In this document: piece after piece, positions 1-4,920 of the stretch
How the letters are laid out: each line of letters starts with the position of its first letter
Position numbering within the stretch: the stretch's first letter is position 1
Translations under genes and position numbers: made by a program
Assembly: GCA_937902445.1 (NCBI GenBank)
Contig: CALELJ010000124.1
Location: 1 to 10,701, forward strand
Origin: an uncultured Treponema sp.
GTDB lineage: Bacteria; Spirochaetota; Spirochaetia; Treponematales; Treponemataceae
Reading direction: 5' to 3'
Length of the DNA stretch: 10,701 nt
Notes under the pieces: generated by a model
Databases searched by the model: none
The model's input: the letters and a program-made list of their open reading frames with translations, nothing else
Told to the model about the DNA's origin: nothing

Positions 1-126
1 AGGATCGAGTTTTTCTCCTCCTTCGATAGTTTTCATCAACTGCTTGTAAGTTTCTTTTGGCAGTCGAGCCTTCATTGTTGATTCGTTGAAAACGTTTTCT
101 CCGAACATTGATGTTACTGCGTCCAT
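1..126 (-). CDS. glnN: Type III glutamine synthetase, N-terminal fragment
   Basis: Only the first 42 codons are present; the gene runs off the left edge of the window. The reading frame is open from the ATG at 126 and begins MDAVTSMFGENVFNESTMKA, followed by RLPKETYKQLMKTIEGGEKL. This matches the start of type III glutamine synthetases (GlnN): a short acidic lead, a '(M/V)FN-x-x-x-M' segment, then 'RLPK-x-x-Y'. The family makes glutamine from glutamate, ammonia and ATP in the cytoplasm as a large dodecamer of about 700-residue subunits and is common in Bacteroides, clostridia and spirochaetes. The start is firm, because a full AGGAGGT ribosome binding site lies 4 nt upstream. No catalytic residue is in view, so the call rests on the N-terminal signature alone. 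The long leader with two terminator-like hairpins suggests control by premature termination. Confidence 0.82.
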   Translation of the reverse strand, partial: MDAVTSMFGENVFNESTMKARLPKETYKQLMKTIEGGEKLDP

Positions 127-130
127 TTGG

Positions 131-137
131 ACCTCCT
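131..137 (-). promoter_or_regulatory. Ribosome binding site of glnN
   Basis: AGGAGGT on the minus strand, 4 nt before the glnN ATG. It is the closest match to the anti-Shine-Dalgarno sequence in the window and fixes the glnN start. Confidence 0.9.
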
Positions 138-152
138 ATGCTTTTTCATCAT

Positions 153-170
153 GAGGGGCGCCTGCCCCTC
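153..170 (-). other. GC-rich hairpin just upstream of the glnN ribosome binding site
   Basis: GAGGGGC pairs with GCCCCTC around a 4-nt loop: a 7-bp GC-rich stem ending about 16 nt before the Shine-Dalgarno. It has no U-tract, so it is not a terminator. It could stabilise the 5' end of a processed mRNA or take part in leader folding. The role is unknown. Confidence 0.6.
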
Positions 171-201
171 GCTTCAAAGTCCTCGCTCACTTTCGTTCGC
201 T
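169..201. repeat. Three TCGCT motifs at exact 14-bp period
   Basis: TCGCT occurs at 169-173, 183-187 and 197-201 on the plus strand (AGCGA on minus), each 14 bp from the next, in a GC-rich patch inside otherwise A/T-rich intergenic DNA. The flanking bases are only loosely alike. It sits in the transcribed leader of glnN, between the second terminator-like hairpin and the start codon. Confidence 0.5.
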
Positions 202-234
202 GCGGTCTTTTCCGCTACCCCCTCGTGTGGGGAT

Positions 235-291
235 AAAAACAAAAGGCGTCGTGCATTACGTGCAGAAATTCTACCCATAAAACACGACGCC
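235..291 (-). terminator. Second terminator-like hairpin in the glnN leader
   Basis: On the minus strand GGCGTCGTG (291-283) pairs perfectly with CACGACGCC (253-245), followed at once by TTTTGTTTTT. The 29-nt loop is long for a terminator and holds a possible small inner stem (GCA/TGC). The U-tract direction places it on the glnN transcript. It could terminate or act as one arm of an attenuator. Confidence 0.6.
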
Positions 292-315
292 CTTGCCGAT
301 TTTTCTAAAACTTAT

Positions 316-356
316 AAAAACAAAAAAGGTCGCAAAACCACTATAGTTCTGCGACC
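316..356 (-). terminator. Strong Rho-independent terminator in the glnN leader
   Basis: On the minus strand GGTCGCAGAAC (356-346) pairs with GTTTTGCGACC (338-328), 11 bp with one G-U, around a 7-nt loop, followed by TTTTTTGTTTTT. It lies only about 12 nt downstream of the predicted start of the glnN transcript and no gene ends before it. It therefore looks like an attenuator or the end of a very short leader RNA. Confidence 0.82.
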
Positions 357-374
357 TCATTGCCGTATGTTTAT

Positions 375-403
375 GTTTTACAGCGGATAAAAAAAATTGT
401 CAA
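375..403 (-). promoter_or_regulatory. Predicted sigma-70 promoter of glnN
   Basis: On the minus strand a perfect TTGACA -35 (403-398) is followed by a 17-bp spacer and TAAAAC as the -10 (380-375, 4 of 6). Transcription would start near 368, giving a leader of about 240 nt before glnN that includes both terminator-like hairpins. Confidence 0.6.
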
Positions 404-469
404 TAAATTAAAACCTATTTTTGAAAAAAAATATAAGAGAAGCTTATTCTTCTATAAATTATTTTTTTA

Positions 470-498
470 TTGACTTTCGATTTTTTTTTCACTACTTT
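470..498 (+). promoter_or_regulatory. Possible promoter of the Rpn-family gene
   Basis: TTGACT (470-475), a 17-bp spacer rich in T, then TACTTT (493-498, 3 of 6). The -35 is good and the -10 poor. No better candidate is seen on this strand upstream of 673. The implied leader is about 165 nt. Confidence 0.3.
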
Positions 499-602
499 GA
501 TTCTGTAAAGGGTTATAGCTGGTGTTTTTTGGACTCCCAATATTGTAATTATTTGTTAATTGAATCTTTCTGATTCTTTTACTGGCTATACGAGTTTTAC
601 CT

Positions 603-671
603 CACGTCTTCAGAATTGGGACTGAAGGACTAAGGCACAGACGTGTCTTTATTCCAATTACAGGAGACGTG
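603..671 (+). promoter_or_regulatory. Structured 5' leader with alternative pairings at the Rpn ribosome binding site
   Basis: CACGTCT at 603-609 can pair with AGACGTG at 639-645 or with a second copy at 665-671, which overlaps the Shine-Dalgarno (GGAG, 663-666) and ends just before the ATG at 673. AATTGG (614-619) can pair with CCAATT (654-659), which supports the longer fold. A competing hairpin joins CTTCAG (608-613) to CTGAAG (622-627). The folds exclude each other, so translation could be gated. This comes from visible complementarity only. Confidence 0.4.
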
Positions 672-672
672 T

Positions 673-1662
673 ATGGCATTATCTTATAGACCATCTCGTG
701 ATGCACTTTTAAATCCGTGTGCAGATCCAACTTTCAAAATTATTTTTACAGATGATTCTGATGAATCCCGCGGCGCTTTAACCTGCTTTCTTTCCGACAT
801 ACTGGAAAAACAGGTTACAGATGTAGTTCTTCAGCCTAATGAGCTTTCAGGAGAAGCTTTGGATGACAAGCAGTCCGAATTTGACATCAACTGCAAAATT
901 GACGGTAAGGCGGTAAATATTGAAATGCAGGGGCGCAATGAAAATGCCTGTTATGGCAAGCGTGCTGAATATCATGCAGCCCATTTGTTGAATCATTATA
1001 CACCGCGTGGAAAAGAGTGGCAGGATATTCCACAGGTTTTTCAGATTTCAGTTCTCAATTTCATTTTTGATGTGGAAGAAGATAACTGTATCAACTGGTA
1101 CACAATGAAAAATGCAAATGGACGCCAGATAGAAAACATCCTCAATGTTATTTTCATTGAGTTGCCTAAAATTAAGCAGCTCCCAGATGATGTTTCAAAT
1201 TTGACGAAAACTCAGATGTGGGGTAAATTCTTTTTGTACGCTTCCAATAAAGACAAGCAGGATTTCATAAAGGAACTTTGCATTCATAACAGGGGGATAA
1301 ACATGGCGGTGACAGTACTTGAACACGTTAGTCAGGATGAAATGAACTGGTATCATGAAAGCAGATACTGGATGCATGTTTCTGACATGAAAACTGCTGA
1401 ACGCCATGCCATAGAAACTGGTATGGCAAAAGGTCTGGAGCAAGGAATTCAGCAAGGAATCGAACAGGGCATTCAAGAAGGAATTCGGCAAGGAATCGAG
1501 AAAGGTATCGAGCAAGGAATCGAGAAAGGTATCAAGCAAGGAATCGAGAAAGGTGCTAAACAAAAAAATCTTGAAAATGCGAAGAAAATGATGGAATGTA
1601 ACGTTGATTTTGAAACAATTTTTAAGATTACAGGAATTACAGAAGAAGAATTAGTCAAATAA
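673..1662 (+). CDS. Rpn-family PD-(D/E)XK nuclease / transposase-like protein
   Basis: A 329-residue protein. The N-terminal two thirds match the Rpn (recombination-promoting nuclease, PDDEXK_2 / TIGR01784) family: 'NPCADPTFKIIF' near residue 14, then the PD-(D/E)XK core with Asp71 in SEFDIN and E84-x-Q86 in VNIEMQ. E. coli RpnA-type relatives are DNA endonucleases that raise RecA-independent recombination, and these genes multiply within genomes. Residues 254-297 are eleven Gly-(Ile/Leu/Ala)-x-x tetrads of alternating Gln/Glu/Lys, followed by a short helical tail ending TGITEEELVK. I chose the ATG at 673, with GGAG 6 nt before it. A GTG at 643 in the same frame has no ribosome binding site and falls in the structured leader. 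It stands alone between glnN and the gpx operon and has its own terminator. No terminal inverted repeats were found. The active site looks intact, so it is probably not a pseudogene. Confidence 0.88.
   Translation: MALSYRPSRDALLNPCADPTFKIIFTDDSDESRGALTCFLSDILEKQVTDVVLQPNELSGEALDDKQSEFDINCKIDGKAVNIEMQGRNENACYGKRAEYHAAHLLNHYTPRGKEWQDIPQVFQISVLNFIFDVEEDNCINWYTMKNANGRQIENILNVIFIELPKIKQLPDDVSNLTKTQMWGKFFLYASNKDKQDFIKELCIHNRGINMAVTVLEHVSQDEMNWYHESRYWMHVSDMKTAERHAIETGMAKGLEQGIQQGIEQGIQEGIRQGIEKGIEQGIEKGIKQGIEKGAKQKNLENAKKMMECNVDFETIFKITGITEEELVK
1432..1563 (+). repeat. Eleven 12-bp tandem repeats encoding Gly-Ile-x-x tetrads
   Basis: Eleven in-frame 12-bp units encode GLEQ, GIQQ, GIEQ, GIQE, GIRQ, GIEK, GIEQ, GIEK, GIKQ, GIEK and GAKQ. 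The last six form three near-identical 24-bp units, each beginning CAAGGAATCGAGAAAGGT. Such an array can gain or lose units by slippage without shifting the frame. The same DNA keeps frames open on the other strand, but these are by-products. Confidence 0.92.
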
Positions 1663-1691
1663 GTCAGATATCAGTTTGAAAAACAATGATG

Positions 1692-1725
1692 CCCCGATAC
1701 TTTTTTTGTGTCGGGGTGTTTTTTT
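1692..1725 (+). terminator. Rho-independent terminator of the Rpn-family gene
   Basis: CCCCGATAC (1692-1700) pairs with GTGTCGGGG (1708-1716), 9 bp with one U-G, around a 7-T loop, followed by TGTTTTTTT. It begins 30 bp after the stop codon and separates this gene from the gpx operon. Confidence 0.92.
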
Positions 1726-1806
1726 GCGTGTGCATCGGTTCAATGATTCCGTATAGGAAAACCCCCAGTGAATAATTAGAAATTTTTGTTAAAAACAAAG
1801 GATGCA

Positions 1807-1835
1807 TTGACTTCCTGAATTAGATTGTATACAAT
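1807..1835 (+). promoter_or_regulatory. Promoter of the gpx-TSCPD-ohrR operon
   Basis: TTGACT (1807-1812), a 17-bp spacer and TACAAT (1830-1835), 5 of 6 matches in each box, with the predicted start near 1842. The -10 is the right half of the perfect palindrome ATTGTATACAAT. A repressor bound there would block polymerase directly. Confidence 0.75.
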
Positions 1836-1876
1836 TTAATTGTATTAAAGATAACGCAATTTAATTGCGTGCAATT
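1824..1876 (+). promoter_or_regulatory. Array of OhrR/MarR-type operators over the gpx promoter
   Basis: Four overlapping palindromes lie in 53 bp: ATTGTATACAAT (1824-1835), ATACAATTTAATTGTAT (1829-1845), ACGCAATTTAATTGCGT (1854-1870) and AATTGCGTGCAATT (1863-1876). Their centres are 7.5, 25 and 7.5 bp apart, so the second pair mirrors the first. The core CAATTTAATTG closely resembles the TACAATT-AATTGTA type of operator described for Bacillus OhrR. The third gene of the operon encodes an OhrR-like protein, the obvious candidate to bind here. Binding is inferred. Confidence 0.72.
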
Positions 1877-1891
1877 CATCGGAGGTAGCAT

Positions 1892-2431
1892 ATGAATGCA
1901 TTTGATTTCACTGTAGAAGCACAGGATGGAAGCAAGGTTGAACTTTCACAGTTCAAGGGAAAGGTATTGGTGATCGTGAATACAGCAACAGGCTGCGGAT
2001 TTACACCTCAGTATTCGGAACTGCAGGAAATGTATGAAGAACTCAAGGACAAGGGACTTGAAGTTCTCGACTTTCCTTGCAACCAGTTTGCAGATCAGGC
2101 ACCTGGCACTGATGAAGAAATCCACGACTTCTGCACCGGAAGATACGGAATCACATTCCCTCAGTATTCAAAGATTGATGTAAACGGCGACAATGCAATT
2201 CCGCTTTATAAATGGATTACAGAAAACACAAAGTTTGAAGGCTTCAGCGGTCCAATGTCTGTGATTCTTAAACCGATCGTCAAGAAGATGGACGAAGACT
2301 ACAAGAACAACGGAAAGATCAAGTGGAACTTCACGAAGATCATCGTCAACAGGGAAGGGGAAATTGTTGCAAGATTCGAACCTACAGCAAGCATCAAGAA
2401 AGTTGCCGAAAAGGTAAAGGAGATCCTCTAG
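1892..2431 (+). CDS. Glutathione peroxidase family protein, 2-Cys (thioredoxin-dependent) type
   Basis: A 179-residue cytoplasmic thiol peroxidase of the GPx family (thioredoxin fold), which reduces hydroperoxides. The peroxidatic residue is Cys35 in TATGCGFT, coded by TGC, so it is not a selenoprotein. The rest of the tetrad is visible: Gln69 in FPCNQFADQ and Trp145-Asn146 in KWNFTKI. Cys81 in DFCTGRYG lies 46 residues after Cys35, the same spacing as the Cys36/Cys82 pair of yeast Gpx3. That implies a resolving cysteine and a thioredoxin-type reductant despite the family name. An insertion of about 25 residues before the WNF motif makes it slightly longer than the usual 160. There is no signal peptide. 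The start has GGAGGT 5 nt upstream. It is the first gene of a three-gene operon and its promoter carries OhrR-like operators, so it is probably induced by organic peroxide. Confidence 0.94.
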   Translation: MNAFDFTVEAQDGSKVELSQFKGKVLVIVNTATGCGFTPQYSELQEMYEELKDKGLEVLDFPCNQFADQAPGTDEEIHDFCTGRYGITFPQYSKIDVNGDNAIPLYKWITENTKFEGFSGPMSVILKPIVKKMDEDYKNNGKIKWNFTKIIVNREGEIVARFEPTASIKKVAEKVKEIL

Positions 2432-2432
2432 A

Positions 2433-2723
2433 ATGTTTCATTTTGACTATCTGACAGAAAATACATGCTCAAAGGTAATCAGCATGGATATTGACGGAGA
2501 TGTTGTAAAGAACATAGAATTCATGGGCGGGTGCAATGGAAACCTGAAGACGATTCCACTGCTGCTTGATGGATGGACTGTGGATCAGATTGAATCAAAG
2601 CTCACTGGGATCATCTGTGGCAGAAGACCGACTTCATGCAGTGATCAGCTTGCAAAGGCTGTCAGGGCAGGCTACCTTGCGTCCAAGGATCCCAATTACA
2701 AATCTCCCTTAGAAGAGGAATAA
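2433..2723 (+). CDS. TSCPD-domain protein (TIGR03905-like)
   Basis: A 96-residue single-domain protein. It matches the small stand-alone TSCPD proteins of the TIGR03905 type, which resemble the C-terminal domain of some ribonucleotide reductases. Four cysteines stand out: Cys12 in ENTCSKV, Cys34 in GGCNGNL, Cys62 in IICGRR and Cys69 in TSCSDQ. The GGCNGN and CGRRPTSCSDQ segments are the family hallmarks, and the cysteines could bind a metal or form redox disulfides. No function is established. The gene starts 1 bp after the gpx stop and its ribosome binding site (AAAGGAGA) lies inside the gpx 3' end, so the two are translated from one message. Its place between a peroxidase and a peroxide sensor suggests a redox or metal role, which is inference. 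Confidence 0.85.
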   Translation: MFHFDYLTENTCSKVISMDIDGDVVKNIEFMGGCNGNLKTIPLLLDGWTVDQIESKLTGIICGRRPTSCSDQLAKAVRAGYLASKDPNYKSPLEEE

Positions 2724-2724
2724 A

Positions 2725-3171
2725 ATGAGCAATAGGTACGATGCGCTTAAGTTGGACAATCAGTTGTGTTTTCCCCTGTATGCGGTTTCAAAGGAAATCG
2801 TCAGGAGATACACGCCGTTCCTGAATGAAATTGATCTGACTTACACTCAGTACATTGCGATGATGGTAATGTGGGAACACAGGGAGCTGAGCGTAAAGGA
2901 ACTTGGAAAAAAGCTTCTGCTTGATTCCGGAACCCTTACGCCACTCCTCAAGACCCTGGAAAAAAAGGAGCTTGTGACAAGGGAGCGTTCAAAGACAGAT
3001 GAAAGGTTTCTTGTTGTCACCATAACCGAAAAAGGAATGGAGCTCCGTGAAAAGGCTGTGGAAATTCCTGCAAAAATCGGAGGCTGCATTTCCCTTGATA
3101 GAAACGAGACCGTGCAGCTTTACGGAACACTAAGAAAACTCCTGTCCCAGTTTGACGGTCAGGAGTGCTGA
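2725..3171 (+). CDS. ohrR: OhrR-type MarR-family organic peroxide repressor
   Basis: A 148-residue MarR-family winged-helix regulator. It starts 1 bp after the preceding stop and has a GAGGAA ribosome binding site. The N-terminal LDNQLCFPLY is the OhrR signature with sensing Cys15, the same number as in Bacillus subtilis OhrR. Tyr29 and Tyr40, which hydrogen-bond the reactive thiol there, are also conserved. The DNA-binding part spans about residues 50-100 (SVKELGKKLLLDSGTLTPLL recognition region, then a wing with 'TDERFLVV'). Cys121 lies 106 residues after Cys15, close to the Cys22/Cys127 pair of Xanthomonas OhrR, so it may be a 2-Cys sensor forming an intersubunit disulfide. A third cysteine is the last residue, Cys148. 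It probably represses its own operon through the palindromes at 1824-1876. A plain MarR is the alternative, but the cysteine and tyrosine pattern argues for OhrR. Confidence 0.88.
   Translation: MSNRYDALKLDNQLCFPLYAVSKEIVRRYTPFLNEIDLTYTQYIAMMVMWEHRELSVKELGKKLLLDSGTLTPLLKTLEKKELVTRERSKTDERFLVVTITEKGMELREKAVEIPAKIGGCISLDRNETVQLYGTLRKLLSQFDGQEC
3131..3166 (-). terminator. Probable terminator of the GH3 gene, inside the ohrR 3' end
   Basis: On the minus strand ACTCCTG (3166-3160) pairs with CAGGAGT (3144-3138) around a 15-nt loop that can form a short inner stem (GAC/GTC), followed by TTTTCTTA. It begins 6 bp past the GH3 stop. It is oriented for the minus strand but sits within the last codons of ohrR. 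The U-tract is short. Confidence 0.5.
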
Positions 3172-3172
3172 T

Positions 3173-4861
3173 TCAATCCAGCGGAATTTTCCCCTTTGGA
3201 ACAAATTCTCCGTTTAGGGCACCGAACAATGCGGCGAAGGAATAGTTTGAATAGCTGTAGCCGCAGAGGATGGTATCTGCCCAGTCAAAATCCTTGAGAA
3301 TGTGTACGGGCGACATGATGGAAAGGATGATCACCTTCTTGTCCATGTAGCGAAGTCTTTTTGCTATGCTTGCCGTATGTCTGTCGTAAACCGTAATTAT
3401 TATCGTGTCAAAACTATCTGCAACCTGAGTAAGGCGTGCGGCATTCCATTCATCAAAGTTGCTTTCATCACGGCGCAATTCGTAGCTGAAGTGGAAAGTA
3501 GAAACTCCCGGATATCTTTTTTTTGCCTCGTTATACAGCGAAAGAAATGGGCCTGCAACAAGGACTTTTTCATTTTCAGACGGAACATAAGGAAGCGCCG
3601 TTTCTGCCTTGAACACGCTTATGGAGCGGCAAGCCTGTTCGATGAAAAATTTCTGTCCGTCCTTGTCCGGAATGTGCTCATAGATTGTATTTTCATCCGG
3701 ATAGAGCGGAGCGTGGTTGTCATTCTTAAAATACTGTAGTTTTGCAAGTACGACTCTGCGTGCGGCATCTTTTACCCTTGCCTTGAATGCCGCATTCTGT
3801 TCCATGAGGGCAAGGTTTCTTGTCCACATGTTGTCATAGAGGCTGGCTGTTGACGATGAGATGATGATGTCATTGCCTGCATCGATCGCAAGGGTCACAG
3901 CCCGGGCAAAGGAACCCGCAAAAAGTGTGGCCCCGTTCATCATCATGTCGTCCGTGATTATCAGTCCGTCATAGCCAAGCTGCCCGCGCAGAAGTTCGGT
4001 GAGCATTTTTCGTGAGAGGCTTGCCGGAGTTCCGTCGCTTTCAATCTGGGGGAAAGAAAGATGTCCGCTCATGACTGCTGGAATTTTTGCCTTTATGAGA
4101 TATTTAAATGGAACCAGCTCACGGTTGTGCAAAGTGGTCTCATCGATTTCAATCTGTGGAAGTCTTCCGTGGCTGTCCAGGCTGGTGTCGCCATGTCCCG
4201 GGAAATGCTTTGCTGTCGGAATCACACCTGCGTCGATTGATCCTTGTGCAAAAGCTTCTCCAAGAACACCGGCGTTTACAGGTTCAGCGCCAAAGGAACG
4301 TGGACCGATTACGCTTGAATCAAGGTTTGAGTAGAGGTCTACAGTTGGAGCAAAATTCATGTTGATGCCAAGGGCACGGATTTCGCGGTTGATATAAAAA
4401 CCTGAATAGTATGCGTCGATAGGATAACCGGAAGCTCCTATGGCCATGTTTCCCGGTGTATCGGAAGTTTCACCTTTTACGTGTCTTATCCATCCGCCTT
4501 CCTGATCCGTTGCTACAAACAGCGGAATTTTAAAAGGACGTTCCGCAGCTTCCTGCTGAAGGGTGCGTATGGATTTTGCGACTTTCTGGATGTTGTCTGT
4601 ATTCCATCCAAAAACCTTTACGCTGCCAAGACCGCGCTGTGTGACCCATGAGTTCAGGAGATCGCTTGGTTCAGCACCTGCCCAGCCAAACATGAGGATC
4701 TGTGCGAGAAGTTCCTCGTCTGTCATTCTGTCAGTCAATTCCTGCGCAAGAATTTCATGGGGTTTGTTTGTCCAGAAATCCAGTGAACCGCCCTGGGCGG
4801 TTATGGTTCCGGCTGAGGCAGAAAAAATCATCGAGAAAACAAGAGGTTTGAAAAACTTCAT
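3173..4861 (-). CDS. Exported GH3 beta-N-acetylhexosaminidase (NagZ-like)
   Basis: A 562-residue glycoside hydrolase family 3 protein. Residues 1-22 are a signal peptide (probable cleavage after ITA-Q) without a lipobox. The catalytic barrel follows: DQEGG at 119-123, KHFPGHGDTSLDSH at 218-231, whose Asp-x-His is the acid/base dyad of NagZ-type enzymes, and ITDDMMM at 302-308, whose aspartate is the nucleophile. Residues from about 400 to 562 form a second alpha/beta domain, as in the longer Gram-positive NagZ proteins; the short Gram-negative cytosolic NagZ lacks it. The family removes terminal GlcNAc, typically from peptidoglycan fragments. The export signal places this enzyme in the periplasm or outside, so it may serve murein turnover or foraging on host or plant glycans. 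The start has GGAG 8 nt upstream. It follows the peptidase-barrel gene by 59 bp and converges on ohrR with one base between stop codons. Confidence 0.9.
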   Translation of the reverse strand: MKFFKPLVFSMIFSASAGTITAQGGSLDFWTNKPHEILAQELTDRMTDEELLAQILMFGWAGAEPSDLLNSWVTQRGLGSVKVFGWNTDNIQKVAKSIRTLQQEAAERPFKIPLFVATDQEGGWIRHVKGETSDTPGNMAIGASGYPIDAYYSGFYINREIRALGINMNFAPTVDLYSNLDSSVIGPRSFGAEPVNAGVLGEAFAQGSIDAGVIPTAKHFPGHGDTSLDSHGRLPQIEIDETTLHNRELVPFKYLIKAKIPAVMSGHLSFPQIESDGTPASLSRKMLTELLRGQLGYDGLIITDDMMMNGATLFAGSFARAVTLAIDAGNDIIISSSTASLYDNMWTRNLALMEQNAAFKARVKDAARRVVLAKLQYFKNDNHAPLYPDENTIYEHIPDKDGQKFFIEQACRSISVFKAETALPYVPSENEKVLVAGPFLSLYNEAKKRYPGVSTFHFSYELRRDESNFDEWNAARLTQVADSFDTIIITVYDRHTASIAKRLRYMDKKVIILSIMSPVHILKDFDWADTILCGYSYSNYSFAALFGALNGEFVPKGKIPLD

Positions 4862-4891
4862 TGAGCGACTCCAGAAAAAAATAGCATCATC

Positions 4892-4920
4892 ATTCTATAA
4901 AAAAAAATTGCGGCTGTACA
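4892..4920 (-). promoter_or_regulatory. Possible separate promoter of the GH3 gene
   Basis: On the minus strand TGTACA (4920-4915, 4 of 6), a 17-bp T-rich spacer and TAGAAT (4897-4892, 5 of 6). Transcription would start near 4885, 24 nt before the ATG. It would let the hexosaminidase be expressed apart from the upstream peptidase gene. Confidence 0.45.

Larger units (their letters stand above)
127..672. other. Intergenic region between divergent glnN and Rpn gene
   Basis: No convincing gene lies in these 546 bp. An open frame at 127-390 on plus starts with TTG, has no ribosome binding site and runs through the glnN leader hairpins, so it is not a gene. The left half is the glnN leader (listed separately). 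The middle (390-500) is extremely A/T-rich and holds a small inverted repeat AGAAG/CTTCT at 438-453. The right half holds the leader of the Rpn gene, with GAATC/GATTC at 562-576 and the long-range pair TATAGC (514-519) and GCTATA (585-590). Confidence 0.7.

Noticed and set aside
127..390. 87-codon plus-strand open frame with a TTG start
   Set aside because: No ribosome binding site. It runs through the antisense of the glnN leader hairpins and its product has no protein-like features.
131..403. Glutamine riboswitch (glnA or downstream-peptide motif) in the glnN leader
   Set aside because: I could not match the conserved junction sequences of those motifs; the leader shows terminator hairpins only.
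643..672. Earlier GTG start for the Rpn-family gene
   Set aside because: No ribosome binding site, and it falls inside the structured leader. The ATG at 673 has GGAG 6 nt upstream and gives the usual N-terminus of the family.
1432..1563. CRISPR-like array
   Set aside because: The units are 12 bp, contiguous and in frame, without spacers; this is a coding tandem repeat.
1195..1658. Minus-strand open frames opposite the Rpn gene, with Ser/Leu/Phe-rich repeats
   Set aside because: They are mirror products of the 12-bp coding repeat and have no start signals.
500..1730. Insertion-sequence boundaries around the Rpn gene
   Set aside because: I found no terminal inverted repeats or target-site duplication flanking the gene.
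1994..1999. Selenocysteine in the glutathione peroxidase
   Set aside because: The peroxidatic position is an ordinary TGC cysteine codon and no in-frame TGA is present.
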